Assembly: GCA_035771175.1 (NCBI GenBank)
Contig: CM069607.1
Span: 9,377,501 to 9,441,500 of the forward strand
Reading direction: 5' to 3'
Length of the DNA stretch: 64,000 nucleotides
Source of the DNA: Paratinospora sagittata
Taxonomy: Eukaryota; Streptophyta; Magnoliopsida; Ranunculales; Menispermaceae
In this document: positions 37,304 through 48,047 of the stretch, one piece after another
Numbering within the stretch: position 1 is the stretch's first letter
Layout: each line of letters starts with the position of its first letter
Translations under genes and position numbers: made by a program
Notes under the pieces: model-generated
Seen by the model: only the letters and a program-made list of their open reading frames with translations
Told to the model about the DNA's origin: nothing
The model's database searches: none

Positions 37304-37459
37304 GCCAACATGGAGTTGGTGCAGTTGGTAAAAAGGTGGCTTTGGAACCCAAGGGTCCCAGGTTCAACTCTTGCTATTGCCTCACTATAGGGGGTGAGGG
37401 GGATTAATGGGTTAGGAACGGGCCTGATACCTCTCCAAGAGTATAGTATGGTGATGGAA
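37304..37459 (+). mobile_element. tRNA-derived SINE, 17-bp target duplication
   Basis: The head has an A-box-like GAGTTGGTGCAGTTGGTAAA and a B-box-like CCAGGTTCAACTCTTG. The body is G-rich (GGGGGTGAGGGGGATTAATG). The perfect flanking repeat ACTTTCCTATGAGATTA is at 37287-37303 and 37460-37476. The copy is complete. Confidence 0.9.
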
Positions 37460-37476
37460 ACTTTCCTATGAGATTA

Positions 37477-38589
37477 TAATTTTTCTTGTACAAATAAAAC
37501 TAATCATAACATTACAAATTCCAGAAAACAGATCAGACTGCTAATTTCTTCATGGTATTCTTTGATTACTTCTCATTACATTATGTTTATGTTAGTAATG
37601 GATTACACACATCTATTTTCATGACATTCTATAATGCTATATTTCTTTAATCTACATTGTTCTTTATTTCTTGTCTTAAATGATGACACCCTGTAGATGT
37701 TACTTTCTTGAACTATGTAGTTGGAGTTTTGTTTCATATTCATATATTATTCTTTTGATACATATTCAAGTGGGATATCAATGCATGGACCACTTTGATT
37801 GATTTGGATGTGTTGTTTGATGGATCTATTGGATGGACCTTTTCCATAAGACTCAGGTAGTTGCTGAAAATGTGTAGTAGGATACTTCATTGACCAGAAA
37901 ATAACCATTACAGAACTAATATATCTTTGTAAGCTTAAGTACAGGAAAGAACTTTATATGATTTCAAATCCTTGTGCATAGCTGCATAGCATTCTTAGGT
38001 TACAACCAATCTCTGCTCCTTGGTCTTTGCATTTGATGATGGATTACAATTGATAGCGCAAACAAGAGTAGATTCTTGAGTTGATCTTGGGTTAGCTTCC
38101 AACTCACTTAAGTTGCTGTCAGTCATGCCTTTAAAAGTTTTGCTTCTTATAATAGTAGGCTGTGGGGGAGGAAGCATTGTTATTTGAATTGTGAATTAGG
38201 ATCAAATTATTTTGGGACTTGGTGAATCAAGTTGGGATTTTGGATTGGCAATTCATAATATACATGTCAATCATTTATTTATTCGGAACAGAGAATTAAG
38301 ATAAGGAAGGCAAGAAATGAAGGATCAAACTGTATCAGAGGAACTGGGGTAAAATGGTATAAGAGTTCTTTAGGACCCTTTCAGATGATCTCATTTTTAA
38401 GATTGAGTGAATGAGATGGACCTCAAATTTTAAATCTAGAATGTATGCTTGTGATGACTTCTATTAGAATATAAGAATCTTTACCTGAAACTTATGGTAA
38501 AAAATGCAATTATTACAAGATTATGGCTGTGTATAAAAATAAATTGATTAACAAATTTTTTTGGAGTTGGCTTGAAGAATGATGTTGAT
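37477..38589. other. Mostly unassigned region
   Basis: No element ends were found. One short - strand frame at 37995-38177 is listed separately. The rest is AT-rich without motif. Confidence 0.35.
37995..38177 (-). CDS. Possible 60-residue ORF, unrecognised
   Basis: The frame runs from ATG (MLPPPQPTIIRSKTFKGMTD) to TAA. Its composition looks less biased than that of the surrounding chance ORFs: balanced Ser/Asn/Glu, two Cys, no low complexity. No family is recognised, and no splice partner or second exon was found. It may be a gene fragment carried by a repeat, or chance. Function unknown. Confidence 0.18.
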   Translation of the reverse strand: MLPPPQPTIIRSKTFKGMTDSNLSELEANPRSTQESTLVCAINCNPSSNAKTKEQRLVVT

Positions 38590-39222
38590 ATTAAATGCAC
38601 TTATTAGCTATTTTTTTTAATCTCGATACCATTTTTTTTTTTGTGAAATAACTCATTATTTAATCTTTATATATAATCCTTTTTTCTATTTACATTTTTT
38701 TTTCTTTTTTCCTAGATCACTCAAATTGACACTTGAACAAACACAATAGTTTTTTTTTTCTTTTTTAAAGTTCTAATCTTAATTATTTTGGAGAAATCCA
38801 AGATTTAAAACTCCGGAGAATATGAAAACTAAGAAGTGGTAATACTTAATATCATTCCATTTTGTTTGTTTAAGTTTCTATTAGTTTCTTTTGTTGATAT
38901 TTAAAAACATAATAAAATATTGACTTTTAATATGCACTCACTACTAACTCATTAAGTTTTAATAGTGTCTATAATAATTAAAGTAATTGGCATGTCAAAA
39001 TTGTGTCTTGAATGCTTGACTTGTTATGTGATGAGGTAAACATAGATAGAAATAGCTCAAATTTGTATATATTTTTCATTTATCTCTAGTTATTAATGAT
39101 TTTTGAATCTTTAGAATTAATGAAAAAAAAAATTATGTGCTCTTTTTTATAAAAATGCGAGGATTATGCCTCTCCTTGCCTCACAAAAAGAAGCCGCCTC
39201 ACGAGTTTTAAAACCTTGGTCC
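38590..39222. repeat. Interspersed repeat, copy B of the family at 35200
   Basis: Shares the ordered blocks listed for copy A and the right end (TGCCTC..CACGAGTTTTAAAACCTTGG). It lacks the palindrome-rich left part, so it is truncated. Confidence 0.55.
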
Positions 39223-40536
39223 TAACGTCATACGGTCATTTCTACCTTTATTAACTACAACTCCCTATTTTGTCCAAATCCATATGACTGTCCTACAACC
39301 TTTGTTTCAACTACTTTCTTATTCTTTCACAGAGTCCCACCCCCATCCACCTCCTTTTATTTTATTTGTAATTTTCATCATATTAAAGAATATTTTTTCT
39401 TATTTTGATTTCTCAAAAATATCACAACTTCAAATTTGAGCACATGTATAGTGTAGTACTACATGCTTGATATGTTTTGAGATCTAATGCTGAACAATTT
39501 GTTTTAGTTGGAAATTAATCTTGTATAGAATATAAATTCTTCATGTATTCTTAATTTTTTTTTTTAACTGGTTGTACATGCTCAATTTTGATATCCAAGT
39601 TCCTTCTTCACTTACATTCTTCAAACCCCAAAGCTCACTCCAAGTAAAATTATTCTTAGACCCTTAATGTATATGCATATATCTGTTGTCTTGAATGGCG
39701 TGTTGGAAGTAGCATTATTTATTTATAACATTCATCATTCAAAATATGTACATGTGTGCTTAATTTTTTGCTTACCCTGTAGAGATTATACCTCTACTTC
39801 AATTAGAGGTAGAAAAAATAAAAATAGTTTAGTTTATTTATTTATTTATTATCCTTTGCATTTTTTAGAAGTTGCAAGTAGAGTTAAACCAACACAAACC
39901 AAATGAATTAATGAACTGAATTGAGAGAATACTAGCTTGTACTACGTGGTGAACTACCCCACCAAGTAGAGGTTATGCTAATAACTTTGTGAAGGTGGGT
40001 GTACCTGGTCAGGGTATATATCGGAGCTATATTGTACAACTAGTACTATTACCTTTAATAACCACATTAAGACACACAACTGCATCGTTGGATGCCAACA
40101 GTATAAGTACAATTATAGACTTGAGTGGCAGCTGGCTTTGTTATTCTTGTCTTGGAAGATCAGACGAGGAATTACTACTACTGCATGATTCTTCAGATCA
40201 ATATCTAAATATATCCTAGATTCCACATTGAATTTTACAACCTACCTTCTTCTACCTTCTTGATTTGATTGTTTTGCAACTTTGAAGTTGATAGGGTATC
40301 CGCTTAAGAATCGGTGAAAGATAAGAATTCGAGAGGCTATCACTCTCGTCAATTCTCTTTACAATTATTTTCTCCTTTCTTCCCTTCAATAGCTCTCCCC
40401 TTTTTCCTATTTATGTCCTGCCCACATTCAAACAGTTACAACTAACTGCCCCGGTGGGCACAGCCTTTCCTTTACCCCTTTTAGTATGCACTTGGCCTAT
40501 TGGAGGCCTATCAGAAGTCTTGCTTGCTCAAGAAAA
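39223..40536. other. Unassigned region
   Basis: ORFs of 76-79 codons here have no motif. 40237-40480 (TCACTCTCGTCAATTCTCTT and a GC-rich AACTGCCCCGGTGGGC block) resembles an LTR end read in reverse, but no partner end or duplication was found. Confidence 0.3.
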
Positions 40537-40551
40537 AGAAACTTGATTTTC

Positions 40552-40751
40552 TTTTTCTTTTTCTTTTATTTTTTGATTTCCTATGAGGTATTTTCACACC
40601 CTTCGGGTACGAGACTAATATTCGTTCGAGACGAAAGCAGAATGATAAATCTTTCCCAACGAGGGTGTCTCTAAGAATCGAACCCTGAAACTTTTATACA
40701 AGGACGACCATGTAACTCATCCCACTTTCATTGAGCCAACTATTCGTTGGT
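40552..40751 (-). mobile_element. tRNA-derived SINE, reverse orientation, 15-bp target duplication
   Basis: On the - strand the head reads CCAACGAATAGTTGGCTCAA, with B box CAGGGTTCGATTCTTAGAG and an A-rich tail (T-rich at 40552-40580 on +). The perfect flanking repeat AGAAACTTGATTTTC is at 40537-40551 and 40752-40766. The copy is complete. Confidence 0.92.
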
Positions 40752-40931
40752 AGAAACTTGATTTTCATGTTCCCCTTCATTGATGCATAGTCAAGTTGTC
40801 GGGAATAATAGGGAAATGATCAAATATTTATTGTCTTAATTTTTTTGAGTAAATTTCTTGTCTTATTTACTGTATGAGGAATTGCATTAGTTTATTGGGT
40901 GGTTTTGTTTGAGTAATGCTAAAGTATGTTG

Positions 40932-41064
40932 GGTGCTAACGCCATTTTTCGTCGTTGGCACTCAGCCTCCATTGGATGTTGAGGATCTGCGCAATACACA
41001 TGCATTTCCAAAACATCTAAGGGAGCTGGGTGCCATTGTCGGGAAATGGCATTGACATCCAGTG
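40932..41064. mobile_element. Small fold-back element (MITE-like)
   Basis: Arms of about 38 nt are inverted copies at roughly two-thirds identity: TTGGGTGCTAACGCCATTTT.. at the left and ..GGGAAATGGCATTGACATCC at the right. They enclose about 50 bp. No unambiguous target duplication was found. Confidence 0.55.
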
Positions 41065-42410
41065 TATATAAAATATTTTTTTTTTATTTTTTATAGAATA
41101 AAAAAGTCGGTAGGAGTACTTTTTATGGTTATGGGACTATTACACTCTCCTTCGAACAAAGGCATGGCATATGCATTCATGAAGTACCTTCACGTCAAAT
41201 TTTATTTGTTAGTAATTCAAGGTCTTCCCGAGTCCTAACTAATGAGAAGGAAAGTTAATCTAGATGATGGAAGTTATATCATGTGTTATGGTTGGGTGGG
41301 TGGATATAAAGTGATATCCATTATGGCAAATGGCAATCTTCCAATTAATTTCTTTAGCACATATGCAATCTTGACAGCCAAATAAAACCATTAATAAGAT
41401 GCCTTGTAAATCTATTTTAACCACTCCTTGCAAGTAATCGATGGGAGAAAAAGCCTTCTCACTCCATATTGTTGCAGAGATCTCAAAATTCACCCATGTG
41501 CTAGAATGCATAGATTCTTTCTCTTTCTTTCTTTTTTTTTTTAGCCGAGAAAATTTTTTGTAAGAAAATGCAGTTATCTTACTTCACTATCTCTCAAAAA
41601 AAAAAAAAGTTTATCTTACTTCAATATGTAAATTCCAAGTCAAATTACTTTTAAATGCCAAAAGGCTTTTGGCTTTTGGCTTACTTCTTAAGTACAATCA
41701 CTTTTACACTCCATTGGCAACTATAATTTTGTATAAAAAAAAGTAGGCTAACCTTATTCTTCAGAGAAGCTAGTCCCTAGCTACCAGGGTTTTTTCTTCT
41801 ACCTTCTGCTTATTGATTACTTAATTACCTTCATTTAAATTAATCTTTAAGTAGTTAATGCAAAATCACTTATACCAAAAAAGAAAAAAAGAAAAAGAAA
41901 AAAGAGGTGGGCAAAAGGATCTTCATGGGATTTTCTTTCTTTATGATTTAATAAGTACTTATTTCACAAAGCAAACAAGAAAAAAAAATCTCATATAGCT
42001 TCTGCTAGGAGGTGTAAGGTTAATGGTAAGATCAATTGATTGCTATATATAATGTATAACGAACAGCCAAATCAATTCATTAATTTCAGAGCATTTCAAC
42101 TCAAAAAAATTAAACTTGCTTTTAACTCTTCCCTACATTGAATTCAATATCTTATCATTATCTTCAAAGGATGACATCCTGATTGTTTTCTTTCCCACCT
42201 TATCCTAAAGCATCAGTTGCTTGTCGTAGTACAACTTCGAACCTTTCTTTTTTTTTTTGGTGTTCCTTATTTGATAAGAACACATTTTATTAGCTAGTGA
42301 TCAATAGTAATATTCATGAGTACAACTAAAAACATGCCTTCATATATGTAAATATAGTAAATCATAGATATTCAGATATTTATATATATGTTAATTATTC
42401 ATGATAGAGG
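41065..42410. other. 3' flank of the first KCS gene, no gene
   Basis: AT-rich, with poly-A/poly-T tracts (41590s, 41880-41905) and no supported element or gene. Antisense short ORFs are not convincing. Confidence 0.4.
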
Positions 42411-44499
42411 CTACATTAAAGCCTTGGACATCTGATCAGGAAACCTTTCAATCTCATCCATCCAAGGGTTTTTCTCCATTGCAGGATCTATGGTCCTTAG
42501 TGCTTCCCAAACTGCACTATTGCATTTGAATCCTGATCCAAGGGCAATTTGGCAAACCCTATCACCCTTCTTCACCCTTCCTTTAGCTTCTGAATATGCC
42601 AATTCATACCACACTGAACTACTAGATGTGTTCCCAAACCTATAAAGAGTCATCCTTGAAGGCTCCAAATGCTCCTTAGTCAACTTTAAACTCCTCTCTA
42701 CTGTATCTAACACGGCCCTTCCTCCTGCATGAATACAAAAATGCTCGAAAGCCCGTTTGAAATCTGGCACATATGCCTTCATTTTCATCTTCAAGAACTT
42801 CCTTCCAGCGGCATTGGCAAAGTAACGGAACCGTTCTGTGAAAGGGAGCATCAATGGGCCTAGGGTAGTTAAGTTGATCTTGAGAGCTTCACCTGCAACT
42901 GTGGCTAGGTCTTTGGATAGGTTCACTCCTATGTTTCCCATGCCATCTTCTTCTTGACAGGCACATTTGTAGCCCCGGTCATCGTTGCCCTTGTGGGTGC
43001 GGATGAGTTTTACGAGTTGATACTTGGAGTGGCAACGGTCTGATGGTCGGTTGGAGAGGAAAACTGCGCTTGCTCCCATGCGGAAGAGACAGTTTGAGAC
43101 GAGCATAGAGCGCTTGTTGCCGAAGTACCAGTTGAGTGTGATGTTCTCCGTGCTCACGACGAGAGCGATGGAGTTTGGATGCACCTTTCAAATGCCAAAA
43201 ACAGCTTATGCTTTGAATTTTAAGACATATTTGGATCATAAAAAATGATCATGGAAATGAAATGTAATCAATGTCATTATCACTTTAATTCATTTAGTTC
43301 CCAAATTTAAAGTTACTAATATTCAGGAAAAATGCAAGAAGATTGAAATTCTCACACCAATTGCTATAAATATGATGTGTCAAACACCTACATCAAATTA
43401 TTAACTTCATTGAAAAGTGTGTTTTGATGCATTAAAATTAACAGTTGATGTGGCAATGATTTGTAGCAATTAGTGTAGTGTTTTCAACTGCTTTGCATTG
43501 CTCAATTCTTAGAACATGTGTAATTATATATACATATATATAGTTTAAGAAAATGGGGCAAATTAGCCCAAACTATCATACAATTTGGCACCTATCATAT
43601 AGTTTGACATTGACGAAACCATAACTTCTTTCACATGATAAAATGCCCAAAATCATAGTCAAATTAAAAAAATTAGAAGACTAGGGTCTCTTATGCAACA
43701 CACACCTAGTGCATGAAGGCTCTACATTGGGATAATATATGCAGTCGTACCACCATATTGAAGAAGTTGTTTTCAAATTCAAACTCATTACTTCCAAGTC
43801 ATAATGGAATTGAAAGTAGTCTAAGAGAGAGACAGAGATAGAGAGAGAGAGATAGAGAGAGAGACTCACTTGAAGAAGAAGGTTGGCAAGGTCAGCTGAG
43901 ATGAGTCCTGCACTACAACCCATACCACCAAGGTTATAACTCAAAATATTGCTTTGAAGCTTGTAATGTTTTACAATGATTGAAGATAGAGAGGGAGTTG
44001 GATTAAACAAGCTACTATTTGTGATCAAAATCTTTATATCACTAGCTTTAACCTTTGTTTTCATCAAAAGCTCATCAATGGCTCCAAAGAACACAGTTTC
44101 AACCTCTTTCCTTGCAAGAGCCATGCATGGATTTGGTGGCAATCCCCACATGGCTTCAGGGAAGTAAGTTGATTCTCCCAACCCTGATTTCTCCAATATA
44201 GTCTTCTGAAATCCCAAGCTGTCATCAGAGAATACACCGAGCAACGCGGATCGACTGATGAAGATCTTGTGGCTGCATTTTAATGCATCTATTGGCTTGA
44301 AGCAAGAGAAATCCACCAAGTAAATATTCTTTCTGCGTTTTTTATCAGTGACTAAGTAGTACAGTTTGGTCAGTGAAAATAAGAACATTAAACAAGTGAG
44401 AAAGGTGATGAAGAGATTGACGAAGTCCTTGATGTTTAAGTTGGTGCAGGAAGGGATCATGGTGGATGCAACATTCTGCAATACTGATGCCATGGCCAT
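42411..44499 (-). CDS. KCS: 3-ketoacyl-CoA synthase (KCS), copy A
   Basis: Two exons on the - strand: 44499-43870 (210 codons) and 43184-42411 (257 codons plus stop), 467 residues in all. The intron is GT-AG, phase 0. The enzyme condenses acyl-CoA with malonyl-CoA, the first step of very-long-chain fatty acid elongation at the ER. FAE1/type III KS landmarks: [52 protein letters not shown] (catalytic Cys195), [13 protein letters not shown] (His362) and [15 protein letters not shown] (Asn395); spacings match the known triad. Only one strong membrane segment is visible (about residues 27-50), where most KCS have two, so the N-terminus is short. A TATA-like CTATAAATTA lies at 44571-44580, about 75 bp upstream of the ATG. 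Substrate chain length cannot be read from sequence. Confidence 0.93.
43826..43864. repeat. (AG)n-rich tract at the KCS copy A intron start
   Basis: AGAGAGAGAC/GATAGAGAGAGAG units immediately inside the intron, next to the donor, on the template strand. Confidence 0.85.
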
Positions 44500-44570
44500 A
44501 GCTTGGGAAGAAGAAGAAGTAAGAAGTAAAGATATCTGAAATCTAAATAACCAATTTGGACACTTGAAGT

Positions 44571-44580
44571 TAATTTATAG
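44571..44580 (-). promoter_or_regulatory. TATA box, KCS copy A
   Basis: CTATAAATTA on the - strand, about 72-81 bp before the start codon; the distance is reasonable for a plant TATA box with a short 5' UTR. Confidence 0.45.
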
Positions 44581-44934
44581 AGAAATTGGCACTACAAGAA
44601 ATAAATTATTAACATTAGAAATCAAAATTAATGAGAAAGAACTCAACTGCCAGATTCTGATGATCGACTTGATCACTTGATGGTCTATATGTTCTAGTTA
44701 TCAATTGCGTACAGCGTTTTTTTGTTAGAACTAATTTAATATTGTGATCTTACTATATATGTTATATATCACATTAGTAGATATACTATACAGTGATGTG
44801 GAGGGCAAATTATGTGGGTGGAGGGGGAGGTTAGTTCATTTACTTGGGTGGGAAATAAATACATTGGTTACATTATAACTTCATAAAATTAATGTTAACA
44901 GTTAATTAATTATAACTATCTCTTGGGTTAAAAC

Positions 44935-45471
44935 TAGGGGTGGCAAAAATGCGGGCACGAGGGTACGGATAATTCCTTATACTTAGGAACAATACTTGGT
45001 GTATCCGTACCCGACCCTTTTTTAAAACAAACATTAAGTCTTTTGTCCATATCCGCATGGTTAAAAAACGGATTATCCGTTTTTTTCCATTTTTTTTCCA
45101 TGCTATACTTCTATTTTCATATTATTTTTAAATATAAAATATAATTATACATAACATTTCTAATTATCCAAGTTATTTATGCTCTCTTACACTTTATATA
45201 TATAATACCATATAATATACAATATTATTATAGATTATATAATAACCGAAGAGTTTGTTACACAAATCATAAGGTTATATAAAAATTATATTTTTACCTT
45301 GATAACCGGGTATCCGTTTTTCCTCCCCGTCCGGACCTGATCCTCTTTTAGAAACGGAGACCAAAATCTTTTCATATCCGGCCCCGTTTCAAGATTCTAA
45401 TTTTTATACCTACTTATAATTGAGTCGGACCATACCGAACAAATGGCTCAAGACGCCAATTGCCAGCCCTA
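44935..45471. mobile_element. hAT-type MITE
   Basis: A 537-bp element with ends TAGGGGTGGCAA and TTGCCAGCCCTA (inverted, near-perfect, the usual plant hAT non-autonomous ends). The 8-bp duplication is GTTAAAAC / GTTAAAAG, one mismatch (44927-44934 and 45472-45479). The interior has repeated ATCCG phrases (CGGATTATCCGTTTTT, GGGTATCCGTTTTTCC). No coding. Confidence 0.88.
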
Positions 45472-45479
45472 GTTAAAAG

Positions 45480-46038
45480 TAATTTATGTGGCTTGGAGAC
45501 GGGAAGAATTTAGGTCTCTTATTAGGTCAAATAAATATGGGATAGTATGCTGTTTTTAACTTTATTTTTATTTTTGTTAACCTGCAATTTTTTTGACTAG
45601 CTAGCTAATTGAGGAATTGTTTTCTTAGATGATTTAAAAGTCATGTCGATTTACTTAGTCACCTATCTCCCTCTAATTAGAAAAGGAGGTTGTTGACTTA
45701 AGTTTCATCTTCTAATTTATAATATAAACAAGGAACAACTACCTCTTATAATAGAAGTTCCATTAGAGTGGTGAAAAAGCTCATTGTTTAAAGTGGTGCT
45801 CCTATATTAATTCTTTTTATTTTATTTTCAAAGATTGTAAGAGGATAAATGAGGTTATGCAAAAAATTGAGTTGAAGAATAAAACAATCAATAAAACTAA
45901 CTTTTCCACCATAATTGCAATTATTTTGATCTCTCTTTCATTTGGGTTTAGATTCTAATTATCCCATAGACATGGTCACGGTTTGTTAATGTAATAACAG
46001 TTGATCACTTGTTTGTTATCCATAGACATTGATGCTAT
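45480..46038. other. Unassigned region
   Basis: AT-rich. No gene, element end or motif was recognised. Confidence 0.4.
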
Positions 46039-46122
46039 GTTGGAAAAGTGTAAGCATTCAACATCTAATTGTTAAACATATGGGTTTTACAATTAGATGT
46101 TGAATGCTTACACTTTTCCAAC
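46039..46122. repeat. Perfect 34-bp inverted repeat (hairpin) at a SINE 5' junction
   Basis: 46039-46072 and 46089-46122 are exact reverse complements over 34 bp, separated by a 16-bp loop. The loop contains the left copy of the SINE target duplication. The right arm is therefore inside the insertion and is an inverted copy of the DNA just left of the insertion site. Confidence 0.95.
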
Positions 46123-46326
46123 GAGGGTTGGCTTGGGTGGAAGGGGCACTGGTCGCTTAAGTAAGAGGTCTCGATTTTGAATATTTGTGGATGCAGAAAA
46201 TTCTGTTGGGAGAGGTCCCTATTTCAGTGCCCAATAGTTACTTTGAGTCCAGGTGGATTAGTCTGGCCGCGAAGCGGAATGAGGACATCATCTGGGCGCC
46301 GAAATCCCGATAATCAAAAAAGAAAA
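46123..46326 (+). mobile_element. tRNA-derived SINE with inverted flank copy at its 5' end
   Basis: The head has an A-box-like GGTTGGCTTGGGTGGAAG and a degraded B box (GAGGTCTCGATTTTGAA). The body is GGATGCAGAAAATTCTGTTG, GTCCAGGTGGATTAGTCTGG, CCGCGAAGCGGAATG, followed by an A-rich tail. The 15-bp direct repeat AAACATATGGGTTTT (46074-46088 and 46327-46341) encloses the SINE together with the 34-bp arm at 46089-46122, so arm and SINE inserted as one unit. Confidence 0.88.
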
Positions 46327-47183
46327 AAACATATGGGTTTTTCAGTATATATATAGTACGTACTATTTTGTCATCCCCGTCAAAGTAAAGTTTTTGAAGC
46401 CATTATATAATACTTGTTTTTTTTATTTCTTATTCTTAATTATCATCAAGTGTGTTTAATTACAAACGCATCATAAACCTTGACCACAAGATCTTTCATG
46501 GAAATTAAATCAACTCTTTGATGTGAAAATCTATAAGGTTTATAATACATTTATATACAAACAAAATGATAAGAATACACATTTTTTTCAAATAAAAAAA
46601 AAAAACACTACAAGGAAAAGGGTCTTTGGCAACAAAGACTTTCGTCACCAAAAACAAACATTTTTGTCAATATAATTATTCGGTGACGAAAAGTGTGTCG
46701 TCCCCATTCCGTCGTGCTATGCCCGTCATTTATTCTCAATGGCGACGAATAAAAATTTCATAACTAACTAAGAAATTTTGCGACAAATGTTATATATCTG
46801 AGCGATGACATTCAAATCGTGACCGAACAGTTGACGACAAATCACATTCGTCGAGAATTGTAAATAATTAATGGTAAATTATTTTGTCATTAAAAACATT
46901 TGGCCACCAAAAATAAGACCAATAACTCTAATAAGAAATCGTTACTAATGACATTACTAACAAATTTTCGTTGCAAATATTATTTAAAAACAAAATTTTT
47001 TTGTTGCCGTAAATATTTAAAGACAATAAATTCATTGGTAAATTGTAATAATTAGCAACAAAAAATTTTGTCACCAAATGTTATCATCAACGAAAATCTT
47101 ATCTTGACAATCATTACACTCTTCTTATTTTATCACAATCTATATAGATATGAATATATAAAACATAATATCAAAACCTGTAA

Positions 47184-47680
47184 GGCTATGTTTGGCCTTC
47201 AATTAAAATTCAGTTTTCAGTATTTAAAAATGAAAAAAGAAAAAAAGTTATGAAAAATGTGTTTGGTTAAAGAGGGTTTAAAATCAATTTTGAGGATAAA
47301 AGCTGAAAAATAGGCTGTTTTTAAAAAACATGTAGAAGTCATTTTTTAACTTTTCTTGTGCACGTTTTCATAAAAAATAGTGTTCTTTATTATTTCAACT
47401 GGGCAAACTTGTTTTTTTGACACATTCATTTATGACAAAAGTACATTAAATTAGTACTTTATTCTATTATTTATATTTTACAATTAAAAAGTTCTGTCAT
47501 TTAACACTTTTCATGTCTGATTCAAATTTTCAACCAAACAATTTTTCAATGTTTTCAAAATTTTGAAAACATGTTATAAATACAATGCCAAACCCATTTT
47601 TAAAAATTACATGTTACAAAAAACGAAATTGTGTTCATAATTTTAGAGAACTATTTTAGGATTTCATGTCAAATGCAGCC
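47184..47680. mobile_element. Tourist-like (PIF/Harbinger) MITE inside the CACTA
   Basis: A 497-bp element flanked by TAA (47181-47183 and 47681-47683). Ends GGCTATGTTTGG and ..AAATGCAGCC are inverted. The interior shares ..AACATGTAGAAGTCATTTTT with the 28174 element. No coding. Confidence 0.78.
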
Positions 47681-48047
47681 TAAATCATTCGTCACAAATC
47701 TTATAACAACACATAAAAAAAACTAATTATAAAATATACTAAAGTTGATACCACAAATTCTATAATAAAATCATTTGTCACAAATCTAACTATTTAATAG
47801 TAAATACCAAATAATAATTACTACTACCATGTTCAACAAGTATCACAACATCTTAAATAAAATTAATAAATATCATATTCAAATTTTAAAATGAATCATC
47901 TTAATAAGAGATGATTTTAAAATGAACTATTTTTGAAAATTCAAACACTTGTCATCTTAATACAAACATTTTAGTTTGCATTATCATACAGTTAAATGAC
48001 AAGTGTTTCAAATTATAGGAGATGAAAAAAAAAAATGAGACTAAACA

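Noticed and set aside
37310..37380. tRNA-like sequence with A and B boxes considered as a tRNA gene (also at 23330, 40700 and 46125)
   Set aside because: No acceptor-stem pairing at the expected distance, and each is followed by a SINE body and bracketed by target duplications.
42979..44167. + strand and alternate-frame ORFs over KCS copy A
   Set aside because: Mirror frames of the strongly supported KCS exons.
44590..44615. CACTACAAGAAATAAATT, looking like a third CACTA terminus just upstream of KCS copy A
   Set aside because: The only candidate partner (CTTGTAGTA at about 62231-62239 in the copy B intron) lacks the final G and the same 3-bp flank, and would enclose most of both KCS genes. 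Treated as an orphan tip or chance.
46039..46122. Perfect 34-bp hairpin considered as a microRNA precursor
   Set aside because: The loop contains one copy of the SINE target duplication and the right arm lies inside the inserted unit, so an insertion artefact explains it better; arm perfection without mismatches is also atypical of conserved miRNAs.
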